Below, one piece after another: positions 1 to 14,506 of a DNA stretch of 64,000 bases. How positions within the stretch are numbered: position 1 is the stretch's first letter; each line of letters starts with the position of its first letter. The notes beneath the pieces were generated by a model, which ran no database searches, was not told the DNA's origin, and saw nothing but the letters and a program-made list of their open reading frames with translations. This DNA is from Cacajao melanocephalus (lineage: Eukaryota > Chordata > Mammalia > Primates > Pitheciidae): the NCBI GenBank assembly GCA_963573385.1, contig CAUYLG010039429.1, positions 1 to 64,000 of the forward strand, given 5' to 3'. The position numbers and the translations under genes are program-made.

Positions 1-553
1 TTCATTTCAACCCTGGTGAATCTGACGATTATGTGCCTTGGGATTGCTCTTCTTGAGGAATATCTTTGTGGTGTTCTCTATTTCATGAATTTGAATGTTG
101 GCCTTCCTTGCTAGGTTGGGGAAGTTCTCCTGGATAACATCATGAAGAGTGTTTTCCAGCTTGGATTCATTCTCCCTGTCACATTCAGGTACACTGATCA
201 AATGTGGATTAGGTCTTTTCACATAATCCCATGTTTCTTGGAGGCTTTGTTCATTTCTTTTCACTCTTTTTTCTCTAATCTTTCCTTCTCATTTTATTTC
301 ATTGAGCTGATCTTCAATCTCTGATATCCTTTCTTCTGCTTGATCGATTCCGCTATGAAACTTGTATATGATTCCTGAAGTTCTCATGCTTTGTTTTTCA
401 GCTCCATCTAGTCATTTATGTTCTTCTCTAAGCTGGTTATTCAAGTTAGCATTTCATCTAACTTTTTTCAAGGTTTTTAGTTTCTTTGAATTGGATTAGA
501 ACATGCTCCTTTAGCTCAAAGAAGTTTGTTATTACCCACCTTCTTAGTATTAG
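1..553 (-). mobile_element. L1 fragment (ORF1 region), antisense, continues off the left edge
   Basis: The minus strand from 264 to 7 reads MKRNEQSLQETWDYVKRPNP and onward, the conserved central part of the L1 ORF1 RNA-binding protein. The stretch to about 553 matches the upstream coiled-coil coding region, broken by stops. It is a 5'-incomplete, inactive copy whose 3' part lies beyond position 1. It runs in the same direction as SYT1. Confidence 0.9.
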
Positions 554-1688
554 TTCTTTAGTTGAACACAACATTCTCTATAAATTTCCATTTATTTATG
601 CAGAATTAATTTTATTTCAAAATACAGGTAATTAGGAGATAAACTCTCAACAATTTAGTTTTAAAAATAATTACAAAAACCTTTTGTATTTAAATGGTAT
701 CACTGTTTTATAAATAAATGAATTATGACTATAAGAACTTACTGGTATAGTGTAACTAGGAGTTATTTCTTGAAGTCAAAGCATTAAAGAAAATTCCATT
801 GGAATGTCATCAGGCCAATAATTAAATCTTATGGCAATTTAGATTAATTGGGTTAAATACAAGTTTGAAGCATGCAATACTTTAAAACCAGTTTTGTTTC
901 GTTATTATTTTCAAAGAACCACAACAAACTAACCGCTAACAGCTTCCTGTCAAAAAGATATTCTACCAGATATCCAGCGTTAGTGGACTCTAAATATTTA
1001 TGAAAAATTAACACATTATTCTATGAAAAATAAAAACATTATGCATCACACTACAAACTAAGTAAATTATGTCCTTTTCCCAATTTAAATATTACTCCTG
1101 CTATATCAAATACATATATTTATATACGTGTGTGTATATACATACATATATAAATTTGAAGCACTTTTTATTTTTAACTGTGAATATTCTGTGTTTCTAT
1201 TACCACATATCTTTAATTGACAGAATCAAAATCAACTGGAGATGAATACCAGGTCTATGATTTTAATTCAATGTAATTTTTAATGAAATCACTCTTCTCA
1301 TCACATTATACAAATTTATCCAGAGATTGATAGGTGGATGAAAATAAAACTAAATAATTATTCAACAAGATTAAATAATTTCTAATTCATAATTACAGTT
1401 ACCATAATATGTGGGAAATAGATTTTACTAAAATGTTCTGTTTCCTTGTAAGCCAGAAAATCTTTGATTTCTTTATTTTTAGTAATTTAGAAGTATATCT
1501 ATTTCTCTATATAAGTTTATGTCTACTTATATATGCTACCCCAGAGTAATTATCTGTTAGCTTGGAAAATATTTGCTTTTCAATGTGTGGAGGTAAATAT
1601 GCTTTTAAAATAAAAAAATTATAAGTGGAATTTTTTTGGTAAATCTAATATTTTATATATTTAATATTTTATTATAAAATTATTCCAT
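554..1688. other. AT-rich sequence without recognised features
   Basis: Very AT-rich, with a short mixed TATG/TA repeat near 1110-1155. No gene or confident repeat family was seen. Confidence 0.6.
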
Positions 1689-1700
1689 ATGAAGTATACT

Positions 1701-1825
1701 TCTTCTTGTTGTTTCTTCTTTCTCTTTCTTCTTTCTTTCTTTTTCTTTGTCTCTCCCTCCCCCGGTTTCCTTCTCTCTTTCTTTTTTCTTTCTCTTTCTT
1801 TCTCTGTCTCTCTCTCCCCCTTCTC

Positions 1826-1884
<59 letters not shown>
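1701..1884 (+). repeat. Polypyrimidine tract ending in a CTTT microsatellite
   Basis: Almost pure C/T on the plus strand. The part from about 1826 to 1884 is a clean CTTT tetranucleotide array of about 14 copies. The open frames over it (Phe/Ser/Leu runs) are artefacts of the repeat. Confidence 0.95.
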
Positions 1885-2832
1885 ATTACATTTTAAGGTT
1901 AATGTATAATGTTACTTTTAATCTCCACTGACAAATGAAAATAGATGGCATTAGGTCTGAAAGTCTGCCTCACAGCCCTAATCCCTTCTTTGGATCCCTT
2001 TTAATTTTTCCATGTGTTCATTTAGAATTGGTTGCACTTCGGAGTGTTTTGTATATAGAAGTGTGTAAGATACTCAGTTTGCCTTTTGGAATCAGATGTA
2101 TTGCTTACACCTGTCACGTCCTCTAGAGGGAGTGGCATTTATATTGTTCTCTCTCTCTGCAATCTGACATCCTTTCTCAGGGACGTGATCAGACTGCATC
2201 CCAGGAGACGGATGTGGCTAGTCTCTCACAAGGAGAAGTTTCTACTAAGTGTTAGCATATCTGCAGAATTTATCCTCACTGATAAGGGGCTACTCATCCT
2301 GTTGTTTAGCTTTTAATGAGTCATTTCAAAAGACTAATAAATTAATCTTGGATTAATCAATTTTAATCACAGAAGTTTAATATAAACAAATTATTAGGCC
2401 ACATAGAAGAAACTACAAAAATGCAAGGAGCCGCTCAAGGATATCCTAGGTCTAAAGAAAGAGTAACCAAGGAGGGACAAAGTTGGAAGGCCTTTCAGAT
2501 CTTTTTGAAGAAGGCATGGTTGCACCCCTCTGCATGGTGGAAATTTGGGGAACTTCTTTATAGTTGTCACGCCAATAGAAAGAACCTTCTGGGGCACAGG
2601 TGAGTCAAGGCTGGTAGGTGGTATGGAGAGGGAATGAGAATGCCACTGCAGGTTCCAGGCCTAGAGCACAGGAATCCAATACACTTCTGCATATTAGCTT
2701 GGGCTGGCTGGGTCAGGCCAATCTGGAGAATGAAACTCATCTCAAGAGGAGACCCTACTAATTCATCAGTCCCTACAGGGCCCTGCAGTGCAAATACATG
2801 GAGCAAAGGAGAGTCTAACGGAAGAGACCCAG
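1885..2832. other. No recognised gene or repeat
   Basis: Moderate-GC sequence with several short overlapping open frames on both strands and no domain pattern. A CTCF-like core is noted at 2120-2132 in the findings. Confidence 0.5.
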
Positions 2833-2851
2833 GCTCTCCTTGTGTCTCTGT

Positions 2852-3330
2852 GTCTTTCTCCCTCCCTCCCTTCTTCCTCCAACTGTTTTTCTCTTTCCCA
2901 ATCTTAATCTCTTCTTCTTCCCTTCTTCCTCCTGTTCATTCTCCTCCTCCTCTTTTTCTTCTCTTCTCCTATTCTTCTTCCCCTTCTTTCCTGTCTTCCT
3001 CTTCTTCCCTTCCCCTTCTCCTCTCATTCTTTCTCCTCCTTGTTCTTCTTTTTCTTCTGCTCCTTTTCCTCTTCTTCTTCTTTTCATTCCTGTTTCCCTT
3101 CTCCTCCGCCTTCCCCTTTTGTCTTTCTCCTCATTCTTGTTTTTTTCTTGGTTTCCTTGCACTTCTTTTCCTTTTCTTCCCCTTCCCCTTCCCCTTTTCC
3201 TTTCACTTCCCCTACTCCTTTCACTTCCCCTTCCACCCTTTCCCTTCTCCTCCTCTTCTTTATCCTTCTTCCTCTTCTTCTTTCTCCTCCTCCTCCTCTT
3301 CCACTTATTATTTTCTTTCCCTCCCTCATT
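2852..3330 (+). repeat. Long CT-rich polypyrimidine (GA on the minus strand) tract
   Basis: About 480 nt with only about 34 purines on the plus strand (counted by eye), built from degenerate TTC, TCC and TTCCCC units. The minus strand, which is the SYT1 sense strand, is correspondingly purine-rich. The Arg/Lys/Glu-rich frame at 2815-3348 and the Ser/Phe/Leu frames on the plus strand are compositional artefacts. Confidence 0.95.
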
Positions 3331-5505
3331 CAAACAGTTAACAGCCACTAAGATTTCTTTTCAGGATTATGGAGCAGTTTACTGGATATGTTTATGTAAT
3401 TTTGAACCCACAGATAAGATTTCAGTAGGCATCAGGGATTTCATTGGTCTGAGTCTGAGATATAAAGCAGCAAACTTCAGAGAGAAGGACTGCATAAAAC
3501 AGGGGCATCCAATCCCACAAACATTAAGAAGTCCAAAGGGAACATGGAAGCAGAAAGTTACCAGACTTCATGGAGAGATTAGACAATGAGGTTGTCAATA
3601 GAAACCTTGCCACATAGGAAAACAGAGTTTTTATTTTAACCCAGTTTTTATGATATTAGATAAACCTATAGCATTGTGATGTAGTCTGGAGATAATGAAA
3701 GTGGTTTCATCAATGACTAAGATAAAAATTTTCAAAACCCTGAGAGAAAATGAACATTGAGTCATAAACATTCTGACCTAGATGAAATAAAATTATGTTA
3801 TTTTCAAGCCTGAATTTATGGACTGAGTTTGACATAGGCTCATCTCTATAGGTGTCCATACTCTGTTATACAAGAGGTAAAAAATATTTAAGACTTGTGA
3901 AAATGCATGTATTTATTCATTCATGCTATAAGCTCCTTTTCTTGGGACACTATAAAAACCAGGGATAAAAATCCAAGAAATACAAGGCACTTAAACTAAT
4001 TCCAACATAGGTGGGAAAATATTCTCAGAAAGTATGTATTTTATATTTAATATTACTATATGTATGTATGTGTGTGCACATCTACACACAAATATACATA
4101 CATATACGTCTATACATTATAGATGTCACACACACACACACACACACAAACAGACACATGCAACAAAAGGCTATTGGGTCAAAGACACAGATGGTTGATT
4201 TTTCACAACAAAATTAGCAAGCAGAGCAGCATCTTCTGTCAGCTCCGAAGTTCGAATCTCCATAGGGTAATTCTATGAGGGCCACATAATTTTTGTATAT
4301 GAAGTGGGATGTATTGTAGGGGAAGAATCTTGAATATTAGGAGAATATAAGCCTTAATAAGATGTTTGGTACATATTCCCGTCCTTTACAGAAAAAAAAA
4401 TAGAGAGAGAGAGCAAATTACCTCTATGGAAGAGAAAGTTATCTCTAAGTTTATTATCTTAGAATGTAAGGCAACTGTCTCGGAAGAAGAGAAGAGATGA
4501 TTTTGTCTTTAGTGCCAAGGGAAATCTCTGGGTATGTATATTTCTAGTTTTTTTTTTTTTCTGGAGAAATACATTATTTCTAGCTTCCAAAGCTGTTTGC
4601 TTTTGAAAAATACCCTTTGCTTAGAAAGCCTGAACAATTCAGGAACAGAAGAAACTCATAAAAATTTGTCTCCCAACAGGAAGTCAACAGGTAAATCTCA
4701 TTAGAAGTCCAATAGCAGAGATAGATACAAAGTTGAAGCTTCTAAATCACTTATATGTAGATGGCTGTTGGGGAGGTGCAACAATTTAGAGATATTTTTG
4801 AGAAGGTTTGGAGGCATGGTTATTCGAGTTACTGAAAACAACTAGGTGTTATATGATAAGATGTGAAGTTAGAGGCACTGATTTGTGCCAAATGTTATAG
4901 GACATTGTATACTTCAAAAAATTTTGAGCTTACTGTTAAAAACAAAGACAGGGCAATAATTAAATGGTTTAAGTAAAAAGATACCTTAAAGAGATGAGTT
5001 ATTAAAAGAGCATATTAACTGTAATAAATAATTAATTTTGTATTAAATTGATGTGAATATAAGAATTGAATTTTTAAAAGACCAGTTAAATCCAGTTAAA
5101 ACATAATTGGAATATTCTAGGTAAAGATACAGATCACTTGAACTAGTCTGGTAACAGTGCAGATGTAATGACTTTGCTTTAACACAGGCATGGAAATCAT
5201 AAATATCTTAGTATAATGTTAATTTTTCCATATGTACATTAACTTTTCTTGAAACCATTATGATTATTTTTTATTGTGATGGTCAAAGTTATATGTGATA
5301 CTAAAACCTCATCCATGGGTCGAGGAACAGAAGCAGAGGACATAAAGAGCTGGTGAGAAGAGCCACGTGGGACACAAATAACAACCCATTGCAGTTGAGT
5401 CTGCTCACTCTGGACCCAGGAAACCTGTTGTATCCAATATGTCCGATCGGCAGCATAGGAGATGCTCTCAGGTGTTTAGAAAGTGAAGAGTTGGTGAATA
5501 GGTGG
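3331..5505. other. Unique intronic sequence with a small TG/CA repeat
   Basis: Mostly AT-rich unique sequence. It contains a TATG/TG/CA-rich patch at 4050-4150 and a T run at 4548-4560. No gene was recognised. Confidence 0.5.
4127..4148 (+). repeat. CA dinucleotide microsatellite
   Basis: Eleven CA units within a wider alternating purine-pyrimidine stretch that begins near 4056. Confidence 0.95.
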
Positions 5506-5509
5506 TGTG

Positions 5510-6041
5510 ATGGTTAATTTTCTGTGTCAGTTTGTCAGACTAAGAGATGCCCAGATAGTTGGTAAGATGTTATTTCTGGAAGAGATTAGCATTTGTGGCC
5601 TGAGTAGCAAAGATCATGCTCACCAACGTGGGCAGGCATCATCCAACTCACTGAGGGCATGAATAGAGCAGAAAGGCGGGGAAAGGGTAAAATTGCTCTC
5701 ACTGCTTGAGTTGAACCTTCTATCTTCACCTGCCCTTGGACTTTAGTACTTCCAGTCCTCAGGCCTTTGAAATCAGACTGGGACTTAAACTGTCACCCTC
5801 AACCCTCCAGCAGGTTCTTAGACTGGGACGTGGACTGGGACTCACATAACTAACTTCCCTGGTTCTCAGGTCTTAGAGTTTGGAATAGAACTGAAACACT
5901 GGCTTCCTTGGGCCTCCAGTTAACAGATGACAGATTGTGGGACTTCTCAACTTACATAACCATGTGAACCAATTCCTCTAAATAAATCCCTTTCTAAAGA
6001 TGTTATTGGTTTTGTTTCTCTGGAGAAACCTGAATAATATA
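5510..6041 (+). mobile_element. Old LTR-like interspersed repeat, family not assigned
   Basis: It begins near GTGATGGTTAATTTTCTGTG and ends with GTTTCTCTGGAGAAACCTGA. The middle includes GGCAGGCATCATCCAACTCA and AATAAATCCCTTTCT. These are signatures of a common mammalian medium-copy repeat with an LTR-like polyadenylation motif. I recognise the repeat but cannot name its family with certainty. Confidence 0.6.
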
Positions 6042-7747
6042 CTTGAGAAAGTTATGATTCGATTATGTTTGTTTGTTGAATTAGGAAGTCATAAACCTTT
6101 GGAGAGTACAGGAGCAATCAGGCCCCCGAGGCATGAGATTGAAAGAGTGATGCAGTATTGCGGTTGATGTCCCTGATGAAGTGCTGGGATTTGCATAGAG
6201 TATTTTACTTTGGTGGAATAAAAGTGCACACTACAAACCAAAGAGTAGAGGGAAACTAGTCACAGGACAAAGCTACCATGTCATAGATTAGCCAAAAACA
6301 CTGCAAAATTAAATATCATTGTAAAATTCATTATATTCTCACAGGGCATTTTATGTTCAGAAACATTATTTAGAGTTTAGTTTGGTTTTAAAAATTAATA
6401 TTCAATTTATTAAAGTTATAAATTCCCAAAATAGTTCATCTTTAAGCTTTTAAGCTCTGCATATGAATTATATTTCTAAGTCTAGTAAGTTTTTATTACC
6501 AATTTTAATAGTCTTTTGAATAATGTTTGGCCGCATTTAAAAACTTAGTTAATTAAACACCTTCAACAGTTTAAACTGCTTTCATAAATTTAATATATTC
6601 AATTTCTTTTTTAAGTATTCCAATTGTTTAATTAACAAATAAAACCCTCTTGAATACTTAAATAACTCATATAAATTTAACATGGTAAGGTAAACCTTAA
6701 GTTCTCTTAAAAGTTCTAATACTCAATATAAAATTAGAAAACCTATATTAATTTTTCAATTATACTTATTAAAATTGGAATTATGAGATTAGTCAGTTGG
6801 ACTGCTAAAATATCAAAAATTTAAAAATGAATTGCATGTGCTTAAGTATCAAATACATGTGACTTTTAAACTTAAACAATACAACACTATAGGTTTTTTT
6901 TAATACATCTCTATAGTAACATTTAGATTTCCCATGAGTTAATGATGCCTATCATTAAAAAATCTTTTCATCCTAAAAATGATCCTAAAGCAAAGTTTGG
7001 GGGCTGCTTGAGGTTGTTTATTGCTCAGGGACTATAATTTGTAATTATGGACTGCAACACATTTTTTCTCATGATCCTAACTTTCCTGCTGAGCTACTTA
7101 ATGTCATCATGTCATGGACTAAAAAACTTAAAGAACTTTTAGTTATATCCCCATATCAGAGTCATCATTGCCTAATTTTCAAATCAAATTAGAGTCTAGA
7201 AAGTCAACTCAGTTATCCATATACCTAATTGTATATAAATAATTCCATTTATAAATTATGAATATGTGATGACTTATTCACTGTTTTGTCTTTTTACCTA
7301 CCTGTTGAACTCTTTTGAATGCTAAGATTCAAAAGATGGTATCTAGTTGAAGTCTATATGTTTCCCAAATCTTGGTCTAGCTTTTCAGTCATATCTCCTA
7401 AGATTATTTCCTGAGAAAAAACCTTCTCATAACTTATGCTACAGACTGGATAATGTATTATTTGGACAATGCCTTGAGCTCCAAAGCCTTACTGCTGCTG
7501 GGGGTGAGCAGCCTAGTGCATGACCAGACTTCATCAGTACTGCCCTGGAGCCAGATAACCGAAGTTACAGGTTGAAAATAAACAGTGCCTATTCCTCTCT
7601 TGGCTGGGAAGAGAATTGACAATATCCATCATTCAGGGATGTATTACTAAATATCTAAATTTCCTAGGTCTTAAGTTTTAGAGAGTAATGTAATCAAAAG
7701 AACAAATAGTTTTGAGATAAATATTTCTAATCACAAGTATGTAGTCA
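6042..7747. other. AT-rich unique sequence
   Basis: Long AT-rich stretch (especially 6300-7300) with no open frame over 60 codons and no repeat recognised. Confidence 0.5.
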
Positions 7748-7930
7748 CCAAGGTTACAGGCTCTTGAGTCAGGTTGCCTGGGATCAAATCCTACCTCTGA
7801 TACTTGTTAGTTTCTAAAACCTAAGGGATATTGATTAACTTGATATGTTTTCATTTTCAAATATTGAAAATGGAATAATAATAATAAAGTCTACTGAAAA
7901 AGGTGTAATGAGGATTAATTTAGATGACTG
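7748..7930 (+). mobile_element. MIR SINE, degraded
   Basis: Core signature: TGAGTCAGGTTGCCTGGGAT CAAATCCTACCTCTG, followed by a weak match to the MIR tail (AAATGGAATAATAATAATAA). Confidence 0.7.
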
Positions 7931-8049
7931 CATGTTAAAATCCCCTGGGTTGATTTTAAAAATAAACACAGGCTTATAGATCCATTCTAAAACTAAATTG
8001 GAATCTTTGAAGGTGGGCCTTAAGTAATGCTCATAAGAAGATGAGAATT

Positions 8050-8379
8050 GGCCAGGCACAGTGCCTCATGCATGTAATCCCAGTGCTTTGGCAGGCCAAG
8101 GTGGGCCCTCCAGTTGAGACCAGCAGTTCAAGCCCAGCCTGGCCAAAATCCAAAACTCTATCTGTATTAAAAATGAAAAAGAAACAAAAAAACCCAAAAA
8201 CTTAGCCAGGTGTGGTGGCACATGCCTGTAATCTCAGCTACTATGGAGGCTTTGCGAGAATCATTTGAACGAGGGAAACCAAGGTTGCAGTGAGCCAAGA
8301 TTGCGTCACTGCACTGTGGCCTGGCCAACAGAGCTAGATTCTGCTGCAAACAAACAAACAAACAAACAAACAAAAAACA
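8050..8379 (+). mobile_element. Alu element (old, dimeric)
   Basis: Starts GGCCAGGCACAGTGCCTCAT. It has both monomers and the A-rich linker, and its tail became a CAAA microsatellite at 8347-8376. High divergence suggests AluJ/old AluS. Confidence 0.93.
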
Positions 8380-8405
8380 TGAAAGATTTAAAGTACTATA
8401 TTCAA

Positions 8406-8570
8406 GGGGAGTGTAGTGGCTCATACCTGTAATCTCAGTGACTTGGGAGGCTAAATTGGGAAGATTTCTCGATCCTAGGAGTTAGAGGCTACAGTGAGCT
8501 ATGATTATGCTGCTGCACTATAGCCTGGGTTGCAGGGTGAGACCTTGTCTCACTAGAAAAATAAAATTAA
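8406..8570 (+). mobile_element. Alu-related monomer (FRAM/AluJ half)
   Basis: A single right-arm-like monomer: GTGGCTCATACCTGTAATCT near the start, then CAGTGAGCTATGATTATGCT and GAGACCTTGTCTC. It lies 26 bp after the Alu at 8050-8379. Confidence 0.8.
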
Positions 8571-10339
8571 CCTCTAAATAACAGGAATATCGTATCTGCA
8601 TTTTTATGTTATCTTTTATCATAATATTCTTGGAGATTACCTACTGAAGACAATGATTGGAATTTTGAAAGGCAAAAAAAAAATTCAAATTACTGCAGAT
8701 GACTTGTTTCAATGTCATATAATAATCTGCATTGAAAATAAAAATATCAAGAAACCTTTTAAAACTTGAAAAGAACAAGGTAAAGATAAATATTTCTTCT
8801 TATTCATGCCTTAATCCAATCCCCTAAGAAAATAAATGTCACTGAAATAATGAGATTTTAAGATTGTAGCATTTCAAAGGAGACCAGGGACAACAATACT
8901 GGACTAGGTATTAATGGTGTCAACATTGACTAAGCCGACAGAAACATGGAAGACCTCCTGAAAGTACATGATTTATTTTCATCTATTGTACTGGTTATCT
9001 GTATGGTCATGTGGAGCTGGACGGTGACTTGGAGCAGGGGTTGGAGAAGAATCAGCTACAAGAGTCATGACAAAAACACTGTAAAAGGAATCGCTGTTGA
9101 ACAGAAAATTGTTTGGCCCCTGATATCAAATTCTCTACCCTCTCCTACTAAAAATGCACTATTTAAAAAACATGTCCATGTTATATATTACAATCCTTTT
9201 CCTTCTAAAATAGCAATTTAGATGTTATCCCAGAAAATTTTCCTCATCAATAAATCTTATTTGCAAATGTTTTGATACACGTCTACTGTTGACAAATTCT
9301 ATACATGTGGATTTGTATAAGTTAACATTAATCATATTTTAAATCTATTTTAAAGTCTAAAGTATAAGGACCTTATTCTTGACTTCTAGAGTATAAGGGC
9401 CATATTCTATTAAACATTTATTTTATTTGGCATATATTTACTGACTTCCTATTACATATTTTATGCCATAATAGGCTTAACACACATGGGCCATGTATAA
9501 TACCTCGTCCTTGTCATCAGGAAATTTAAAGTTAAGTTGGCTAACAGTACAAAGCCAGGATAAGTTAATAATTAAACATAATAATTCAGAAGATATTTTA
9601 AGACAATATTTAAAAGCCAAATTAATTATTAAATATGAGATAGCTACTGCTATGAACTCAGAGCATGGTCCTTAGTATTCTATCTTCTTAAAGTATGAAA
9701 TTCATTCGGTAGCATTTGAACAGATGCTAGGTCCTATTAGTTCAGAGGAGCTCAGCCTATGATGTTGCAAGAGCCCTCCTACCCTTATTCTGTGTTCTCT
9801 TATTCTGAGGATCAGACTGACCTTTCATACTGAACACTTTTCCTGAAATGTAACAAATGACAAATGGAATATAATTGGTGGAACAGGAAAAATATATGTA
9901 GAAATTCATTCAATTAGAATGTTAACTTTCAACTTTAAGCAGTAATTTGGAATCTAATGTTTGTGGCATGAACATAACCTAACCTCATTCAGTTACAAGA
10001 CTAAAAGGGTGCACCAACATTTTCTGAGAAACACAAACACTTCAGGGATTTTGGTTCTACGTAGTGATATGGAATTTACAGTGTATAGTGGACAACATGA
10101 TGGAAACTTCATGGATGAAAAGCTGTTTGGATTAGGACATCTCATATACTTGGAAAAATCTATCAGGATGCTTCCTTTTTATATGAATCACATCATCCTC
10201 ACATCTTTACGCCTTGTAGCATAGAGTCTTTGAGCTAAAAGAATGATAAAGAAAAATCATTATTTGTAAGACTTAGGTGATCAATTACAATCTTCCCAGT
10301 ACCCAGCTACCATAGTTTTGCAGCATCGAGGATCCTGCC
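8571..10339. other. No recognised gene; a weak old repeat near 9418-9560
   Basis: AT-rich. Around 9418-9560 a TATTTACTGACTTCC...TTATGCC pattern resembles an old medium-copy repeat of unassigned family. Short open frames (91 aa at 8946, 87 aa at 9961) show no domain. Confidence 0.4.
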
Positions 10340-11235
<896 letters not shown>

Positions 11236-11424
11236 ACACTGTCTGAAAATATCATCCTTCAACCAAGCCACACAAAGTATTTGAGCCACAGTTTTCTCCA
11301 CCTAACCTATGATTATGTCCCCTTAGTCTAGATATAGAATTTATAAAACTTCCATTCTTTGAATGAAGCTCTATTCATTTATTCTGTCGGAAAAGGAATA
11401 TGATGATTTCATTTAATTCTGTTT

Positions 11425-11582
11425 CATACTGGATTAGTATCATCTGGGGAAACTTTCAAAAAAATAATTTTTTCCTATAGCTTTCAACTAACTGCTTCTC
11501 TTGGAATAGAGCCCTGACATCTGCATTTTAAAAATCCACTAAGGTGATTCTGAAGTACTGGGAGGGTTGAGAAAGACTGGCT
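11425..11582 (+). mobile_element. MER5-like hAT-Charlie MITE, degraded
   Basis: TTAGTATCATCTGGGGAAAC, then GACATCTGCATTTTAAAAAT and AGGTGATTCTGAAGTA, which matches the layout of MER5-type elements. Confidence 0.65.
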
Positions 11583-11896
11583 TAGTATTTAATTTAATAC
11601 TTACACATTCAATATTTAAATTAATATTTACTTGCAATATGCTGCAGAATTATCAACATATTTTTCTAAATTTGTATTCTAGTGAAATAGTATCAATTTA
11701 GGGCAGACATGACATCAACCAATCCCTCTGCATCGAGGGGGGTCCCAGATGAAAATTGGCCATCCTTATAAAAATTTCTTGTTCTCACCTGGAACTCCAT
11801 TAGCATTCTTTTTGGACCTTATAAAATGTCAGCATACCAAATACCTCACTCAGTTTCTAAAGTATTAAAATATTCTGTTTAGAAATGGTTACAGAT

Positions 11897-12580
<684 letters not shown>

Positions 12581-12712
12581 GTCCAGGCAAGGTGGCTCAT
12601 GCCTGTAATCCCAGCATTTTGGGAGGCCAAGGCGGGAGGATTGGTTGAGTCCAGATGTTTGCGACCAGCAAACATGTCTCTACAAAAAGCAAAAAAAACA
12701 AAAACAAAATCT
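12581..12712 (+). mobile_element. Alu left monomer or truncated Alu
   Basis: GTCCAGGCAAGGTGGCTCAT through CATGTCTCTACAAAAAGC, then an A-rich tail. The right arm is absent. Confidence 0.85.
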
Positions 12713-12730
12713 GTAATAAATGTTGAACTC

Positions 12731-13014
12731 TGGGCCTAGGGATGGTGGCTTACGCCTGTAATCCCAGCATTTTGGGAGGTTGAGGCTGGAGAATTACTTG
12801 AGGTCAGGAGTTCAAGACCAGCATAGTCAGCATGGTGAAACCTCATCTCTACTAAAAATACAAAAATTAGCCGGACGTTGTGGTGAGCTCCTGCTCAGGA
12901 GGCTGAGGCAGAAGAATTGCTTGAATCTGGGAGGCAGAGGTTGCAGTGAGATAAGATCATGCCACTGCACACCAGCCTGGGCGAAAGAAGAGACTCTGTC
13001 TCAAAAAAAGAAAA
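12731..13014 (+). mobile_element. Alu element, plus strand
   Basis: Dimeric Alu with GGTTGAGGCTGGAGAATTAC and AAAATTAGCCGGACGTTGTG. The right arm ends TCTCAAAAAAAGAAAAG. It lies head-to-head with the minus-strand Alu at 13059, about 45 bp away. Confidence 0.95.
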
Positions 13015-13039
13015 GTTAGTCTCTGTAATGAATGTATAA

Positions 13040-13358
<319 letters not shown>

Positions 13359-13373
13359 CCATTCAGAGGAATT

Positions 13374-14506
13374 TTTAAACTGTGGATATGGTTGATTCCT
13401 GTCTCTTCTATAGCCTTCCTCTCTACCTCTTTCCCTTCCTCCTTTTCTCTCATCTCTTTGACAAATGTATTTAATGCTTATTAGGTATCAAGTTCTTTAA
13501 AATTATCTTGGCCTTAAAAAAATAATATAAGATAATAAAATTACGTGTGTCGTGTGAAAATAGTTTTCAAACATTGGGATTTCCATGAAATTTATTTACT
13601 TAACTTTAATTCTATTGGTAATTACAGAGGTAATTTTAGGTAAACAGGGTAATAACCGAATATACTCAATAGTAAAAATCCCACTATTGTGTAGCTATTT
13701 CATTGAAAGATTAAATTTACAGTCCAGATGTTTTAGCATTTGAGTGATTAATAAGCGCAAAAACATATCATCTAGTTTTTTGATATGTTGCAGTAGAAAC
13801 CTGTTTTTGATGAATTCTAGTTAAGTATCATATTTTATTGATGTGAGCTGAAACACTTTTCTTTAACATAAAATAAGCCAAATCAATTACTATCTTAAAA
13901 GTTAAGCATCTTTAAATGTATGGATTTTGAAATGTGTTAACTTTTAATATGAGACAGAGGAAGAAAGGGTGGGTTATACATCATAATCTTCTGGTTGGTA
14001 TTGATCTTTATTAGCTTAAATGGGTTCACATTTGGATACTGAATCATCCTGCAGACTGTTTTATATGCTGTCATAGCAATCTATCTTTATCAGTGTTTAT
14101 CAGTTGCCTACACAGGTTAAACTTGACATACTATAGAGCTTCTGCCTGTAATTTTTTTGTACCTGCATTTTTACTATTTTCAATTTTTTCTTCCCAGTGA
14201 AAGCAATATGATTTCCATTTTAACAACTGTTTTGGTAATATCCCAAATCATTTTCATATCTGCTGGCCCACTGCAATTTAAGTTAATACCCAGCTACATA
14301 CCCCTGGCATTTACCAGGTGCTATCACCGAGTTATCTGGGCTACGTGAACAGTTTATTTATTTGTCTGATTTTAAATAATACAGGTGACCAAATGCCGAA
14401 GCATTAGAGCAGATTACAGCCAAATAATATTTTACGTCTTTAATGCAGCCCCTGCTATAGCTTCTAGGTTAGTCAGAGACAAGGTGTAAATAAATTGACA
14501 GCAGCT
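13374..14506. other. Unique intronic sequence
   Basis: No repeat or gene recognised; AT-rich with a pyrimidine patch near 13405-13455. Confidence 0.5.

Noticed and set aside
7..264. 85-codon minus-strand frame resembling an intact protein
   Set aside because: It is an L1 ORF1 fragment, broken upstream and cut by the window edge, not a host gene.
2583..2606. Plus-strand CAGGTGAGTC, a strong 5' splice-site look-alike
   Set aside because: No coding exon or acceptor could be paired with it, and it is antisense to SYT1.
2815..3348. 177-codon Arg/Lys/Glu-rich minus-strand frame and 235/249-codon plus-strand frames
   Set aside because: They are direct translations of the polypyrimidine tract; the composition explains them fully.
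4127..4148. CRISPR-like or satellite array
   Set aside because: Simple CA dinucleotide repeat; no spaced direct repeats anywhere in the window.
4237..4262. GTTCGAATCTC resembling a tRNA/SINE B box
   Set aside because: No A box at the right distance and no cloverleaf could be drawn.
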